64,000 nt of DNA from Paenibacillus prosopidis (GCF_003337375.1 NZ_QPJD01000002.1:62001-126000); one strand, 5' to 3'. Numbered from the stretch's first letter, positions 45,471 to 56,117 are shown. Numbers and translations: made by a program. Notes: generated by a model not told the origin, from the letters alone.

Positions 45471-47729
45471 TTACTGTTCAACGGCTAGCTCTCCTGTATC
45501 GATATTTTTAACGATTAGTCGGCCTTCTACTGGTGTCCCGTCTTCAAGCGCAAGCTTCAGCTTACTCGTCTTACCCTTTTCGATCAATGCCCTCACCTGA
45601 GCATCCGTTAAATTTCGTCCAAAGCATTGCTTCCAAATGACGAATTTACAGCCTTCCTTGTAATGGGAGCAGCCATATCCTTTGCGCCCCATGAAAATTG
45701 AACCCCCGCAGCCTGCTCGCGGACATGCAGCAATGATCGTCGGCCCGTCTGAAGCAGAACCATCAGCAGCTGCGGTCATTTTCTCAGCAGTCGTTGTAGA
45801 CTTTGCTCTGGCCGCTCGACTGCGTGCAGCTGATCCGGCTTTTCCTTCCGTCCCTCTCCCTCGAGCGGGAGCTTCGCTCTCAAACGACGTTTTCGCGGCA
45901 CGGGACTGAACTCGTACCTTGTCAACGATCATTGTAGCGAACTTCTTTACATTTTCCATAAATTGTCCGTCGGAGGCGGTTCCTCTTGAAATTTCATTCA
46001 AGCGCCGCTCCCAGAGACCTGTCATTTCGGGTGAAGTCAGCAGGTCAATACCTGCACCGCGTATCAATTCGATTGCGGTCCGGCCTTTTTGCGTAATTTG
46101 TATCTTCTTCCCCTGCATTTCTACATAACCAACATTTTTCAGCCGCTCGATCGTAGCGGCGCGTGTAGCTGGAGTGCCCAGGCCTGAATCCTTCATCGCA
46201 TCGCGCAAGTCCTCGTCTTCGATCTGCTTGCCCGCGCTTTCCATCGCTTTAAGCAGCGTTCCTTCCGTGTAATGCTTTGGAGGCTGCGTATCCTTTTCTT
46301 TCACAATCGCATCTGCGCATATAACGCCTTCGTTTGCATTTATAGAGAATGGCTCACTGACTTCAATTTCTTCTTCCTCGGCGTCTTCCTTGTCTTTGCC
46401 CTTGGTTGTCTTCGCCTTTTCCTTCTTCTGATCGGCATAAATAACCTTCCAGCCTAAGCTGAGCAGCTCTTTAACCGTCGTTTTAAACATTTCGTTCTCC
46501 ACTTCGGTCATAACCGTATGTACCTTGTACTCGGCAGCAGGATAAAACTGCGAAAGAAAACGTCTAACGATCAAATCATACAGCTTCTGTTCGTCCGGGC
46601 TTAGCCCGTTTGCTTTACGATTAGTAGGCAAAATGGCGTGATGGTCCTCAACCCTAGAAGGGTTACAAATAAACTTATTCCCTTTATGAACAAGACTCCG
46701 GTTTGCGCCTTTGACCAGGTCATCGTATACGGTACCCTGCAGTGCGGATAAGGTTTTATGCATCTCCGGAATGTTCTGCTCCGTCACATAGTTAGAGTTC
46801 GTTCTCGGATAGGAGATAACCTTATGCTTCTCGTAAAGCGCCTGTGCGGTATCCAATGTTTTTTTGGCAGAAAAAGCGTACTTGCCATTAGCTTCCCGCT
46901 GCAGCAGCGTCAAATCGTATAGCTTGAACGGATATTCCTTTGTTTCCTTTACTTCATAGGAGGCAATCCGTCCTGGCTTCCCCTTCACTTTGGCAGCCAG
47001 CGCATCTACTTTAGCTTGGTCGGTCATACGTTCGCCTTGCCACATTCCCCGGTACGTCATATCGTTTTGCGAGAAATGTCCTTCCAGTTCAAAAAACTTT
47101 AGAGAGGAGAAGGCTTCAATTTGCTTCTGCCGGTCATAAATGAGCGCAAGGACAGGCGTCTGCACTCTGCCGACCGACAGCAGTACATTATGCTTCGTTG
47201 TGAAAGCTCGCGATCCATTCATACCAATGAGCCAGTCAGCCTCACTGCGAGCTGTGGCCGCTCTTGTCAGGTTCTCATAATCGGCGCCTTCCTTCAGCTC
47301 CGCAAACCCTTTTCTAATCGTTTCAGGAGTAAGGTCGGAAATCCACAAACGCTTTACCGGTTGGCTTAGCTTGAGATGACGCTGGATGAGCGAGAAGATG
47401 TATTGCCCTTCCCTCCCGGCATCGCACGAATTGACGAGCAGATTGCTCCGTTTAGCTAAATCGCCTATCACTTTAAGTTGATCGATCGTTTTTTTATTAG
47501 GAACGAGCTTGAATTGCGTTGGAATAATCGGAAGATCATTTATATTCCACTTTTTATATCGGTCATCGTATGCATCCGGTTCCGCAAGTCCGATTAAATG
47601 TCCGATTGCCCACGTAATAATATACTGTTCGCCTTCTATGTAGGAACGGTGATTTTTTGCTTTAGGATCTATTGCGGCAGCTATGTTCCGTCCCATATCG
47701 GGTTTTTCCGCAATGATTAATGTCTTCAA
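45471..47729 (-). CDS. topB: DNA topoisomerase III
   Basis: TopB is a type IA topoisomerase that decatenates replication and recombination intermediates. The 752-residue protein begins with the Toprim segment LIIAEKPDMGRNIAAAI. The active Tyr is in VISYPRTNSNYV near residue 310. A Lys/Glu-rich insert of about 25 residues lies near 440, and an Ala/Thr/Ser-rich linker near 640. The C-terminus has CPRAGCGGSIFMGRKG and further Cys residues resembling a zinc ribbon. It is transcribed as a single gene. Confidence 0.93.
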   Translation of the reverse strand: MKTLIIAEKPDMGRNIAAAIDPKAKNHRSYIEGEQYIITWAIGHLIGLAEPDAYDDRYKKWNINDLPIIPTQFKLVPNKKTIDQLKVIGDLAKRSNLLVNSCDAGREGQYIFSLIQRHLKLSQPVKRLWISDLTPETIRKGFAELKEGADYENLTRAATARSEADWLIGMNGSRAFTTKHNVLLSVGRVQTPVLALIYDRQKQIEAFSSLKFFELEGHFSQNDMTYRGMWQGERMTDQAKVDALAAKVKGKPGRIASYEVKETKEYPFKLYDLTLLQREANGKYAFSAKKTLDTAQALYEKHKVISYPRTNSNYVTEQNIPEMHKTLSALQGTVYDDLVKGANRSLVHKGNKFICNPSRVEDHHAILPTNRKANGLSPDEQKLYDLIVRRFLSQFYPAAEYKVHTVMTEVENEMFKTTVKELLSLGWKVIYADQKKEKAKTTKGKDKEDAEEEEIEVSEPFSINANEGVICADAIVKEKDTQPPKHYTEGTLLKAMESAGKQIEDEDLRDAMKDSGLGTPATRAATIERLKNVGYVEMQGKKIQITQKGRTAIELIRGAGIDLLTSPEMTGLWERRLNEISRGTASDGQFMENVKKFATMIVDKVRVQSRAAKTSFESEAPARGRGTEGKAGSAARSRAARAKSTTTAEKMTAAADGSASDGPTIIAACPRAGCGGSIFMGRKGYGCSHYKEGCKFVIWKQCFGRNLTDAQVRALIEKGKTSKLKLALEDGTPVEGRLIVKNIDTGELAVEQ

Positions 47730-47825
47730 AAGATTATCGCTCCTTCATTAGGCCTGTAAAACCCAACTGGACGCTCGTCCTTATCGGGTTCATTTATGAA
47801 ATCTATTAAATAAATATAAGCTCAT

Positions 47826-48980
47826 TCAGTCTCTATTGGTTTCGCTCTGCTTATCCATATAGTTCTTCATAGTTGCAAAAATAGAACGCACGCCGTCTGA
47901 CCACTTCGGATCCTCCGCATATTCTCGATTAATCCACACATACGGGTCAACGTCAGACGGTCTGTCTTTACTTAAACGAACAATTGTTCTAGCAGCGATT
48001 TCAGCGGATTCATGAATATTCGTATTAAAATCCTGCCAGCTGTGAAAAACATTGAACGGGTTATTTGCGATTTGCTTATATTGTTTATTCGACTTGGGCA
48101 CAAAGCCTTGCTCTTGGCCGGTAATGGAAAATAATAGGATTGGATGAATATCAAATGATTTCGCAGCTGCAAGAATAGCGTCAAAATAAGGCTGTTCCGC
48201 TAGAATAGAAGATTTTGTCTCCAAAAAGTCAATAAGCCGCGCCTGGTCGATTTCTTGATAACGAAGCTCAATTGGAAGACCGTCTAACTGAGCCTCGATT
48301 GGCTGAGCATGCTTTAAAACTACTGGCGGTTGGAGCACATAAGGTGAAGGCTTGCCTAATGACCAGCCGTATAATAGTGATGCAGTTATTAAACAGATGC
48401 ATAATGCGCCGTACATATAGGCTCTTGGCTTTATTTTACGCTGTGAGGGCTGGGATTGCGGCAAAGGAAGGTTTATGACTTCAGCAGGAAACGAACCGGC
48501 TGGCTCTTCGAGTGCGGTAAAACCCTCTTCGTTCAACAAACTCTTCAGCTGCGCCCAGAGGCTGCCTTTGTCTTCATTAGCAGCTATTTCAGACATTTCC
48601 TCATCTGATGGAAGCTTGTCCAGCAGACGCTCAAGTACTGGCTTCTCACAGCTTATACGTAGCTGCCTCTCTACCCAGGAATGGAACGGATCGTAAATGG
48701 TCGAAGCAGTCCGGTCTAACGATAAGCACACCCTAAAAATATCATCGGCTCGAACCGGCCGTTGATGCTCCAGCACCGCAGTCCGTATTAGAGCTGTTGT
48801 TACTGAACGCTTCAAGCCGTACTCGAAATCCGGCAATTGCCTGTGAATAATTCGACTCACTGCATCCGCCACGATTTCCACACGACTCTCATGCGGCATG
48901 GCGGCGTATTTGAGCTGTACATAGCTTCGGATGTTCCGAACGTCTGTCGGCGACAGAACGAATGCTTCATCGGCTGGCAT
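47826..48980 (-). CDS. Membrane protein with a C-terminal glucosaminidase-like domain
   Basis: The 384-residue protein has a cytoplasmic N-terminal half (about 190 residues), a single membrane helix (YGALCICLITASLLYGW, near 190-206) and a C-terminal domain. In that domain EQPYFDAILAAAKSFDIHP and ITGQEQGFVPKSNKQYKQI, NNPFNVFHSW, followed by NREYAEDPKWSDGV, recall lysozyme-type peptidoglycan hydrolases. The Glu in GQEQGF could be catalytic. The assignment is by pattern only. It may modify cell wall or spore cortex outside the membrane. Confidence 0.55.
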   Translation of the reverse strand: MPADEAFVLSPTDVRNIRSYVQLKYAAMPHESRVEIVADAVSRIIHRQLPDFEYGLKRSVTTALIRTAVLEHQRPVRADDIFRVCLSLDRTASTIYDPFHSWVERQLRISCEKPVLERLLDKLPSDEEMSEIAANEDKGSLWAQLKSLLNEEGFTALEEPAGSFPAEVINLPLPQSQPSQRKIKPRAYMYGALCICLITASLLYGWSLGKPSPYVLQPPVVLKHAQPIEAQLDGLPIELRYQEIDQARLIDFLETKSSILAEQPYFDAILAAAKSFDIHPILLFSITGQEQGFVPKSNKQYKQIANNPFNVFHSWQDFNTNIHESAEIAARTIVRLSKDRPSDVDPYVWINREYAEDPKWSDGVRSIFATMKNYMDKQSETNRD

Positions 48981-49031
48981 GACGAATCGCCCCTTTACGT
49001 CATCTCAAAACCGATTTTACCACAACTTTCC

Positions 49032-49352
49032 TTAGGATGGTGAGCTTACTTTCTGAATATCAGCTTGAATGCGGGGCTGCATAATAAATGCTGCAATTTG
49101 TTCCTTCTCGCTTACTGTAAACTGATATTCGCAATCGCAGCCTTCATCATGCGGCACCATTTGTACGATTGTACCGTCTATCGTGCAAATAACGAGCGCT
49201 GTTAAATCAATCAAATCCTCTGGCGCTTCACTCTCCGGGGCAAGCTCGAAACGAAGCGTAATGTCCACCCACTGCTCGTCTCTGCGTTCGATTACAGGTT
49301 GAAAGGAACGAAACTTTAACTCAGTTATCCGGTCTAGCCCATACTTGATCAT
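49032..49352 (-). CDS. Conserved hypothetical protein
   Basis: The family is not recognised. The 106-residue product starts MIKYGLDRITELKF. It contains ICTIDGTIVQMVPHDEGCDC, with a Cys pair near the middle. The ATG at 49352 has GGGAGGA eight bases upstream; an earlier in-frame ATG at 49409 overlaps the gltD terminator and is rejected. No catalytic motif is visible. Confidence 0.6.
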   Translation of the reverse strand: MIKYGLDRITELKFRSFQPVIERRDEQWVDITLRFELAPESEAPEDLIDLTALVICTIDGTIVQMVPHDEGCDCEYQFTVSEKEQIAAFIMQPRIQADIQKVSSPS

Positions 49353-49394
49353 TTGCTGCTTCCTCCCATCAAAAGTTGAATACCTTCCGTCAGC

Positions 49395-49422
49395 AAGAAA
49401 AGCGCCCAAGGGCGCTTTTCTT
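49395..49422 (-). terminator. Terminator of gltD
   Basis: AAGAAAAGCGCC and GGCGCTTTTCTT form a perfect 12-base stem with a CAAG loop. Confidence 0.9.
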
Positions 49423-49464
49423 CAAGCTTATTCGGCTATATTTCAATAACGCATTCGATGTCCA

Positions 49465-50952
49465 TTAAGGAAGCATCGAAGAGCCCATCAAATATTTATC
49501 TACCTCACGCGCAGCTTCGCGGCCTTCATTAATTGCCCATACCACTAAGCTTTGTCCACGGCGCATATCGCCCGCAGCAAATACTTTGTCTACGTTTGTC
49601 GTATATTTGCCGTATGCGGCTTTTACATTCGTGCGGCGATCTTGCGCAAGACCAAGCTGCTCGATCAGCGTGTTCTCAGGACCTTCAAAGCCTACCGCAA
49701 TAAAGACAAGATCTGCAGGCCAAACCTTTTCCGTTCCAGGAATTTCGCTGTATATTTTACGGCCAGTCTCATCAACTGTACGCTCTATTTGAACGGTGTG
49801 AAGCTCTTTTAAATTTCCGTTGCCGTCGCCGACAAATTTCTTCGTCAGTACGGAGAAAGCTCGAGGATCTTCGCCAAATAACGCTTTCGCTTCCTCTTGC
49901 GCATAATCGAGCGTGTACACGTTCGGGAACTGCGGCCAAGGATTATTCACGTTGTCACGCTCAAGCGGAGCCTTAGCATGAGTACCGAATTGTGTAACCG
50001 ACTTGCAGCCATGACGCAAAGCAGTCGCTACGCAGTCCGTACCTGTATCGCCGCCGCCAATGACGATAACGTCTTTGTCTTTAGCCGAAATGTAGTTTCC
50101 GTCTTCCAGATTGGAATCCAGATAGCTCTTGATCGTGCCGTTCAAGTAGTCCATCGCCATGTGAACGCCATTCAAATCACGGCCTTCAATTTCAACGTCG
50201 CGAGCTCTTGTCGAACCGCCGCAAAGCACGACTGCGTCGAAGTTCTCTACAAGCTCGTTTGCAGTAATGTCTTTGCCAATTTCCGTGTTAATTACAAATT
50301 CAACGCCCTCAGCAGCCAGCAAATCAACGCGGCGCTGAACGACATGCTTCTCAAGCTTCATTGTAGGAATACCGTAAGTCAGCAAACCGCCAATGCGGTC
50401 AGCACGCTCGTAAACCGTTACCGTATGCCCTGCTTTGTTCAATTGCGCAGCGGTAGCCATACCGGCTGGACCAGAGCCAACAACAGCTACCCGTTTGCCT
50501 GTACGTACTTTCGGTGGCTGCGGAACAACCCAGCCCTCCTCAAATCCGCGGTCAATGATAGCTTGTTCGATCGTTTTGATCGTAACCGCATCGCCGATTA
50601 AACCAACGGTACAAGAACCCTCGCACGGCGCAGGACAAACGCGGCCCGTAAACTCAGGGAAGTTGTTCGTTTTATGCAGACGGTCGAGCGCTTCGCGCCA
50701 CAACCCGCGATAGATCAGGTTATTCCATTCCGGAATTAAATTGTTGACCGGACAGCCTGATACCGAACCGCCAAGCTCCATGCCTGTATGACAATAAGGC
50801 GTTCCGCAGTCCATGCAGCGAGCGCCTTGCGTTTTAAGCTGCTCTTCCGAAAAATGCTTATGAAATTCTTGCCAATCCTTAATACGCTCCAGCGGGTCGC
50901 GATCGGCCGGCAGTTCGCGCTGATATTCCATAAAACCAGTAGGTGTAGACAT
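49465..50952 (-). CDS. gltD: Glutamate synthase small subunit
   Basis: GltD supplies electrons from NADPH to the large subunit GltB, which makes glutamate from glutamine and 2-oxoglutarate. The 495-residue flavoprotein has ARCMDCGTPYCHTG and CSVCPVNNLIP-type Cys clusters, seen as SGCPVNNLIPEWN, for the iron-sulfur centres. VAVVGSGPAGMATAAQLNKA is the FAD site and VIVIGGGDTGTDCVATALRHG the NADPH site. The start at 50952 has GGAGGAA upstream. No gltB is present, so the partner is elsewhere, or this is a stand-alone GltD-like reductase. Confidence 0.9.
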   Translation of the reverse strand: MSTPTGFMEYQRELPADRDPLERIKDWQEFHKHFSEEQLKTQGARCMDCGTPYCHTGMELGGSVSGCPVNNLIPEWNNLIYRGLWREALDRLHKTNNFPEFTGRVCPAPCEGSCTVGLIGDAVTIKTIEQAIIDRGFEEGWVVPQPPKVRTGKRVAVVGSGPAGMATAAQLNKAGHTVTVYERADRIGGLLTYGIPTMKLEKHVVQRRVDLLAAEGVEFVINTEIGKDITANELVENFDAVVLCGGSTRARDVEIEGRDLNGVHMAMDYLNGTIKSYLDSNLEDGNYISAKDKDVIVIGGGDTGTDCVATALRHGCKSVTQFGTHAKAPLERDNVNNPWPQFPNVYTLDYAQEEAKALFGEDPRAFSVLTKKFVGDGNGNLKELHTVQIERTVDETGRKIYSEIPGTEKVWPADLVFIAVGFEGPENTLIEQLGLAQDRRTNVKAAYGKYTTNVDKVFAAGDMRRGQSLVVWAINEGREAAREVDKYLMGSSMLP

Positions 50953-51198
50953 GATCGCTCTTTCCTCCATCCATATTTCCCGTTACCATTGGTACGATTC
51001 TCTTTAAAACTATATCGGGAATCCATTAAATATTCAATAACAAACTTTTCTCAAAATCTAAAAATCTGTACAATGCACTCGTTAACTATTTTACAACATC
51101 CTAGCATTCATGCACTAAAGTCGTTAATGGATTATCCGTACAATCATTTGCACTTTATAACATATCGTTCGTCAAATATTCATTTCTTTGGCCGTACG

Positions 51199-51702
51199 TC
51201 AATTCGAACGCCGTTTAAACGTTTGAAATGTAAAAGCATACGGATTCCTTTCATCGCTTTGTCTTTTCTCGCTGTCCACGAGCTCCCATTCCGCTTCCGG
51301 AACTACCGGGAAGAAAGCATCGCCGCCTTCTATCTCTGCATCAACAGCCGTTAATAGCAATGTATCCGCATATGGCATAAATTGAGCATAAATATCTGCC
51401 CCGCCCATTACCATGAGCTCATCCTCTTTACACAGCTCAAGTGCTTCCTGCAGGGAATGTACGACCTCGCAGCCTTCGGGATGAAAAAGCTCCTGACGCG
51501 TTAAAACGACATTTCTCCGGTCCTTGAGCGGCTTTCTAAGCGATTCAAACGTTTTGCGGCCCATTAATACCGTTTTGCCTGTCGTCATTTTCGTAAAATA
51601 GGCCATCTCCGCCGGCAGGCGCCACGGCATTTTGTTGCCGATACCAATCGTTCTGTTGCGGTCCATCGCGGCGATCATTGTAATAGATATATAAATCCGC
51701 AC
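51199..51702 (-). CDS. folA: Dihydrofolate reductase
   Basis: The enzyme reduces dihydrofolate to tetrahydrofolate with NADPH and restores the folate oxidised by thymidylate synthase. The 167-residue protein has ITMIAAMDRNRTIGIGNKMPW near the start, with the usual Trp. MGRKTFESL is the NADPH loop, and VMGGADIYAQFMPYAD the C-terminal cofactor motif. The start is uncertain: GTG at 51702 gives full length but has a poor ribosome binding site. It follows thyA after 24 bases. Confidence 0.93.
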   Translation of the reverse strand: MRIYISITMIAAMDRNRTIGIGNKMPWRLPAEMAYFTKMTTGKTVLMGRKTFESLRKPLKDRRNVVLTRQELFHPEGCEVVHSLQEALELCKEDELMVMGGADIYAQFMPYADTLLLTAVDAEIEGGDAFFPVVPEAEWELVDSEKRQSDERNPYAFTFQTFKRRSN

Positions 51703-51726
51703 CTCTCAATAGATATGCTGCTTCTG

Positions 51727-52683
51727 TTATACCGCGACTGGAGCTTTAATAGTAGGATGCGGCTCATAGTGATCAATAGCCAGATCAGCAACGTCAAAGT
51801 CGAATATCGACTTTTTGTCCGGATTAATCTTCAATTGCGGTAATGGCTTCGGCTCTCGGCTAAGCTGGATCTTAATTTGATCCATATGATTTGTATAAAT
51901 ATGCGCATCGCCAAGCGTATGGATAAATTCTCCTGCCTCTAGTCCGCACTCATGAGCGACCATATGCGTTAACAGCGCATAACTCGCGATATTAAACGGG
52001 ATACCCAGGAAAATATCAGCGCTCCGTTGGTACAGTTGGCAGGAGAGCTTACCGTTTGTCACATAAAACTGGAACATCGTATGGCAGGGCGGCAACGCCA
52101 TGCCAGGTACGTCTTCCGGATTCCAAGCCGAGACGATTAACCTTCTTGAATCGGGATTTCGCTTGATCGTATCAATGACATCCTTCAGCTGATCAATCGA
52201 TTCGCCTTGCGACGTTTTCCACTGACGCCATTGCTTACCGTATACATCGCCGAGCTCGCCATATTCAGCTGCGAATAGCTCATCATTTAGAATCCGTTGT
52301 TTAAAGAGCTCCATTTGCTCCTCGTAAGCAGATTGAAAAGCAGCGTCCGATTGAGAGCGCAAACCGAAGTTCGTCATGTCAGGGCCCGTATAGGCTGCAC
52401 TTTCCACCCATCTTTTAAATGCCCATTCATTCCATATATTATTATTGTGCTGAAGAAGATAACGAATGTTCGTATCGCCTTGAATAAACCAGATCAGCTC
52501 GCTGGCAATCAGCCGAAAGGGAACCCGTTTCGTCGTAATCAACGGAAATCCTTCGTTTAAATCAAAGCGCATCTGATAACCAAAAGTAGAGATCGTGCCT
52601 GTACCGGTACGGTCCTCTTTTTTCGTGCCATTCTCCAAAACATATTTTAACAATTGCAAATAGGATTGCTCGCTGTTGCTCAT
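51727..52683 (-). CDS. thyA: Thymidylate synthase
   Basis: ThyA methylates dUMP to dTMP using methylene-tetrahydrofolate. The 318-residue protein is the long form, with an insertion of about 50 residues near 90-140 as in Lactobacillus casei. [12 protein letters not shown] contains the catalytic Cys, [19 protein letters not shown] is a signature, and [12 protein letters not shown] a further conserved stretch. The ATG at 52683 has AGGGGGC upstream; an in-frame ATG at 52728 lacks a site. thyA and folA are coupled metabolically as well as in position. Confidence 0.95.
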   Translation of the reverse strand: MSNSEQSYLQLLKYVLENGTKKEDRTGTGTISTFGYQMRFDLNEGFPLITTKRVPFRLIASELIWFIQGDTNIRYLLQHNNNIWNEWAFKRWVESAAYTGPDMTNFGLRSQSDAAFQSAYEEQMELFKQRILNDELFAAEYGELGDVYGKQWRQWKTSQGESIDQLKDVIDTIKRNPDSRRLIVSAWNPEDVPGMALPPCHTMFQFYVTNGKLSCQLYQRSADIFLGIPFNIASYALLTHMVAHECGLEAGEFIHTLGDAHIYTNHMDQIKIQLSREPKPLPQLKINPDKKSIFDFDVADLAIDHYEPHPTIKAPVAV

Positions 52684-52745
52684 TCCGGCATTGCCCCCTA
52701 TCGAGAAACAAAAATCGACAAATAACACCTATTATATCATTAACT

Positions 52746-53225
52746 TTAAATTCTGTCCTGCTTTCGTTTCTTTCTTAGCTTATGCCGGTCAGGTGCCGTT
52801 GCGTGAAGCTGTTTTTCTTCTTCGGTCTCAGGCATGACGGACGGTACCGGAGCAGGCTTGCCATACTGATCAAGTGCTACGAATGTAAAAAATGCGGTTA
52901 CCGTCGTTTTGCGGTCGCCACTATATAAATTTTCCGAATGGACAGAAACGTAAATTTCCATAGAGCTTCGATTCGTCCACGTGACAAACGCTTCAACCTC
53001 AATGACTTCCCCAACCCGGATCGGCGCCAAAAAATCTAAGTTATCCGTCGATGCCGTTACGACCTGCATACGGGCATGCCTCATCGCTGCTATCGCGGCT
53101 ACTTTATCCATATATTCCATTAGCTTCCCGCCAAACATCGTATCGTGATGGTTCGTGTCAAGCGGAAAAATAAGCTGTGTCATCAAGGTCTTGGATTGGC
53201 TTGTAGGTTTAGCCATCTGTTCCAT
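52746..53225 (-). CDS. Acyl-CoA thioesterase (hotdog fold)
   Basis: The 159-residue protein belongs to the YkhA/BFIT-type acyl-CoA thioesterases. NHHDTMFGGKLMEYMDKVAA has the catalytic Asp (about 26), and LDFLAPIRVGEVIEVEAFV and VTAFFTFVALDQYGKPAPVP are typical. It hydrolyses acyl-CoA and acts in the cytoplasm. The spacing of 62 bases to thyA leaves room for its own end and a new start. Confidence 0.88.
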   Translation of the reverse strand: MEQMAKPTSQSKTLMTQLIFPLDTNHHDTMFGGKLMEYMDKVAAIAAMRHARMQVVTASTDNLDFLAPIRVGEVIEVEAFVTWTNRSSMEIYVSVHSENLYSGDRKTTVTAFFTFVALDQYGKPAPVPSVMPETEEEKQLHATAPDRHKLRKKRKQDRI

Positions 53226-53277
53226 GTCGATATACGCTCCCTCTGTACCTTCATCATATATAAGCTCACGATGCGCA

Positions 53278-53316
53278 AAGAGGCCCCGTCGGCTGGATAA
53301 GCCGCGTGACCTCTTC
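53278..53316 (-). terminator. Terminator of the pdh operon
   Basis: On the minus strand AAGAGGTCACGCGGCT and AGCCGACGGGGCCTCTT pair with a few mismatches around a short loop, followed by TTT. Confidence 0.75.
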
Positions 53317-53345
53317 TAACATAAACCGGATCGTTTAGAACCGTT

Positions 53346-54761
53346 TTATTTAATAAATGTGTGGATTGGGTGGCCGAGCGCGACTTCCGCTGCATCAAGC
53401 ACGATCTCACCAAGAGTAGGATGCGCATGGATCGTTAGCGCGATATCCTCAAGCGTAGCACCCATTTCAATTGCAAGAGCAAGCTCAGCAATCATATTGG
53501 AAGCTTCCAGACCGATAATTTGCGCACCCAATACAAGACCGGAATCTGCATCAGATACAAGTTTGACGAAGCCTTCATTTGCGTTCAGCGACATTGCGCG
53601 TCCGTTAATAGCGAACGGGAATTTGCCGACCTTTACATTATGGCCTTTGTCCTTCGATTCCTTCTCGCTCAAGCCAACGCTTGCGCATTCAGGATCGGAG
53701 AAGCAGACAGCAGGCACGCATTTGTAGTCAATAACGCTTGGTTGACCGGAAATCGCTTCAGCAGCAACACGGCCTTCGTACATGGCTTTGTGCGCAAGCG
53801 CAGGTCCGGCAATGATATCGCCAATCGCATAAATATGCGGAATGTTCGTACGGCATTGCTCATCAACCTCAACGAGACCGCGATCGGTCATTTTAATGTT
53901 GATAAGGTCAAGACCAAGTTCGCCATCGGTGTTTGGACGGCGTCCAACCGTTACGAGCAAGTAGTCTGCCGTTACTTTTTCTTCTTTGTCGCCGACTGTA
54001 TAGGTTACAGTTACGTCTTTATCTGTTTGCTCAGCGCTCTTTGCTTGGGCGCCGGTAACGATGTCAACATTCGTGCTCTTCAGCTTCTTCGCAACGATCG
54101 AGGACATATCCTTGTCAAAACCAGGCAAAATAGCGTCGGAGCCTTCGATTACCGTTACTTTTGTTCCGAATTTCGAATACATTTGACCAAGCTCGATACC
54201 GATATAACCGCCGCCGATAACGACGAGGCTCTTCGGAATTTCAGGCAAGGACAATGCGCCTGTCGACGAAACGATACGGCCGCCGTAAGGGAAAGCCTTC
54301 AGCTCGATTGGACGGGAACCGGTAGCGATGATGCAGTTTTTGAAACGGTAGCGCGGTGCTTCCTGATCGTTGAATACACGCGCTTCGTTTTCGTTAATGA
54401 ACATGACTTCGCCTTGGAAATATTGGACTTTGTTTGCTTTCAATAGGGAAGCAACGCCGCCTGTCAATTTCTTAACGATACCGTTCTTGAATTCTTGCAC
54501 CTTGCTGAAGTCGACCTTCGCTTCGCCTACTTCGATACCGAAAGCAGAAGCGTGGCTGATCGACTCATATTGATGCGACGCGGAAATAAGCGCCTTCGAA
54601 GGGATACAGCCTACGTTCAAGCATACGCCGCCTACATATTCTTTATCTACGATAAGTACGTTTTGGCCAAGCTGCGCAGCGCGAATCGCTGCTACATAAC
54701 CGCCTGGGCCCGCACCAATGACTAGAGTGTCAATATCAAGGGAAGCATCACCTACGACCAT
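53346..54761 (-). CDS. pdhD: Dihydrolipoyl dehydrogenase (E3)
   Basis: E3 reoxidises the dihydrolipoyl group of the pyruvate dehydrogenase complex and reduces NAD. The 471-residue flavoprotein has VIGAGPGGYVAAIRAAQLG (FAD site), GGVCLNVGCIPSKAL with the redox Cys pair, VVIGGGYIGIELG for NAD, and HAHPTLGE with the catalytic His-Glu. The start has a GGAGGT site. It ends the operon before the terminator. Confidence 0.96.
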   Translation of the reverse strand: MVVGDASLDIDTLVIGAGPGGYVAAIRAAQLGQNVLIVDKEYVGGVCLNVGCIPSKALISASHQYESISHASAFGIEVGEAKVDFSKVQEFKNGIVKKLTGGVASLLKANKVQYFQGEVMFINENEARVFNDQEAPRYRFKNCIIATGSRPIELKAFPYGGRIVSSTGALSLPEIPKSLVVIGGGYIGIELGQMYSKFGTKVTVIEGSDAILPGFDKDMSSIVAKKLKSTNVDIVTGAQAKSAEQTDKDVTVTYTVGDKEEKVTADYLLVTVGRRPNTDGELGLDLINIKMTDRGLVEVDEQCRTNIPHIYAIGDIIAGPALAHKAMYEGRVAAEAISGQPSVIDYKCVPAVCFSDPECASVGLSEKESKDKGHNVKVGKFPFAINGRAMSLNANEGFVKLVSDADSGLVLGAQIIGLEASNMIAELALAIEMGATLEDIALTIHAHPTLGEIVLDAAEVALGHPIHTFIK

Positions 54762-54764
54762 GTC

Positions 54765-56102
54765 TTATACCTCCATTATGAACAATTCCGGTTGGCCCAG
54801 AAGTGTTTTGATGTAATTCATAAAGTTTTGTGCCGTAGCACCGTCGATTAAGCGGTGATCGAAGCTGAGTGAAAGAGCCATGACAGGCGCCGCAACGATT
54901 TCACCATTACGCACGATCGCTTTCTCCGTAATTCTGCCTGTTCCAAGAATCGCAACCTCTGGGAAGTTGATAACCGGAGTGAAGAACATACCGCCTGCAG
55001 AACCAATGTTAGAAATTGAAATGGTGCTGCCTTTCAATTCGTTTGCGGCAAGCTTGCCGTCACGTCCGCGAGCAGCCAGATCACGAATCGAATCCGCAAT
55101 TTTGAACAGATTTTTACGATCAGCATCCTCAATAACCGGTACGATCAGACCGTTATCCGTATCAGTCGCGATACCGATGTTGTAATACTTGCGCAGTACG
55201 ATTTCTTGGTTAGCCTCGTCAAGCGTTGCGTTCAAGATCGGGAACTCACGGCATGCTGCCACGAGTGCTTTCACGATGAACGGCAAGTACGTAAGCTTGG
55301 AGCCTTTTTTCTCGGCATAAGGCTTATATTTCGCACGAAGCGCAACAAGCTCAGTAACATCTACTTCGTCCATGATGGTAACGTGTGGAGCAGTATATAC
55401 AGACTTGGTCATCGCATTTGCGATGATTTTGCGAATGCCTTTGAATGGTACGCGCTCTTCCGGACGGTAAGCAGTTCCAGCTGTTACAGGCGCGGCTTTT
55501 GCTTCTCCAGCGACCTTCGCTGCGTTATCCTGTTGTTCAACTGCTGCAGGAGCTGCAGTATCAGCCGCAACTGCTGCCGGCGCGCCGCCAAAACCGGTTA
55601 CATCGTCTCGTGTGATCCGGCCGTTCTTGCCTGTTCCGCCCACTTGCGTCAGGTCAACGCCCTTCTCGCGAGCGAATTTGCGAACGCTCGGTGTTGCAAG
55701 AACTAGACCGCCTGTTGCTTTTGGAGCAGCCGCAGCCGTCGGTGCAGCCGCTTGCGCTGCAGGCGCAGCAGGTGCTTCTGGAGCCGCAGCCGGTGCAGCT
55801 GCCGCAGGCGCCTCCGCTTTTGGCGCTTCAGCAGCAGGTGCAGCTTGCTCTGGCAGTTCGCCTTCAGCGTCAATGATTGCAACGATTTCGCCAACGTGGC
55901 ACACTTGGCCGTCCTTCACAAGCACTTCAAGCACTTTACCGTTTACCGGGCAAGGCACCTCAACGATCGCTTTGTCGTTTTGAACTTCCATAATAATATC
56001 ATCATCTGTAACCGTGTCGCCGACTTTGATTAGCACTTTAATAATTTCGCCTTCGTGCAAACCTTCGCCCAGCTCCGGGAAACGATATTCGAATTTAGCC
56101 AC
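54765..56102 (-). CDS. pdhC: Dihydrolipoamide acetyltransferase (E2)
   Basis: E2 is the core of the pyruvate dehydrogenase complex. The 445-residue protein has one lipoyl domain with [15 protein letters not shown] (lipoyl Lys near 44), an Ala/Pro-rich linker of about 50 residues, a subunit-binding domain ([16 protein letters not shown]) and a catalytic domain ending [14 protein letters not shown], with the His-x-x-x-Asp site. The start is GTG nine bases after AAAGGAGG. The next gene follows after only 3 bases. Confidence 0.96.
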   Translation of the reverse strand: MAKFEYRFPELGEGLHEGEIIKVLIKVGDTVTDDDIIMEVQNDKAIVEVPCPVNGKVLEVLVKDGQVCHVGEIVAIIDAEGELPEQAAPAAEAPKAEAPAAAAPAAAPEAPAAPAAQAAAPTAAAAPKATGGLVLATPSVRKFAREKGVDLTQVGGTGKNGRITRDDVTGFGGAPAAVAADTAAPAAVEQQDNAAKVAGEAKAAPVTAGTAYRPEERVPFKGIRKIIANAMTKSVYTAPHVTIMDEVDVTELVALRAKYKPYAEKKGSKLTYLPFIVKALVAACREFPILNATLDEANQEIVLRKYYNIGIATDTDNGLIVPVIEDADRKNLFKIADSIRDLAARGRDGKLAANELKGSTISISNIGSAGGMFFTPVINFPEVAILGTGRITEKAIVRNGEIVAAPVMALSLSFDHRLIDGATAQNFMNYIKTLLGQPELFIMEV

Positions 56103-56117
56103 CGCTTGTAACCTCCT

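Noticed and set aside
53520..54446. A 308-residue plus-strand frame inside pdhD
   Set aside because: It is a mirror frame of a well-conserved gene, with codon bias caused by the opposite strand.
55700..55900. Long overlapping open frames within pdhC on several strands
   Set aside because: They arise from the GC-rich Ala/Pro linker codons of pdhC and have no ribosome binding sites.
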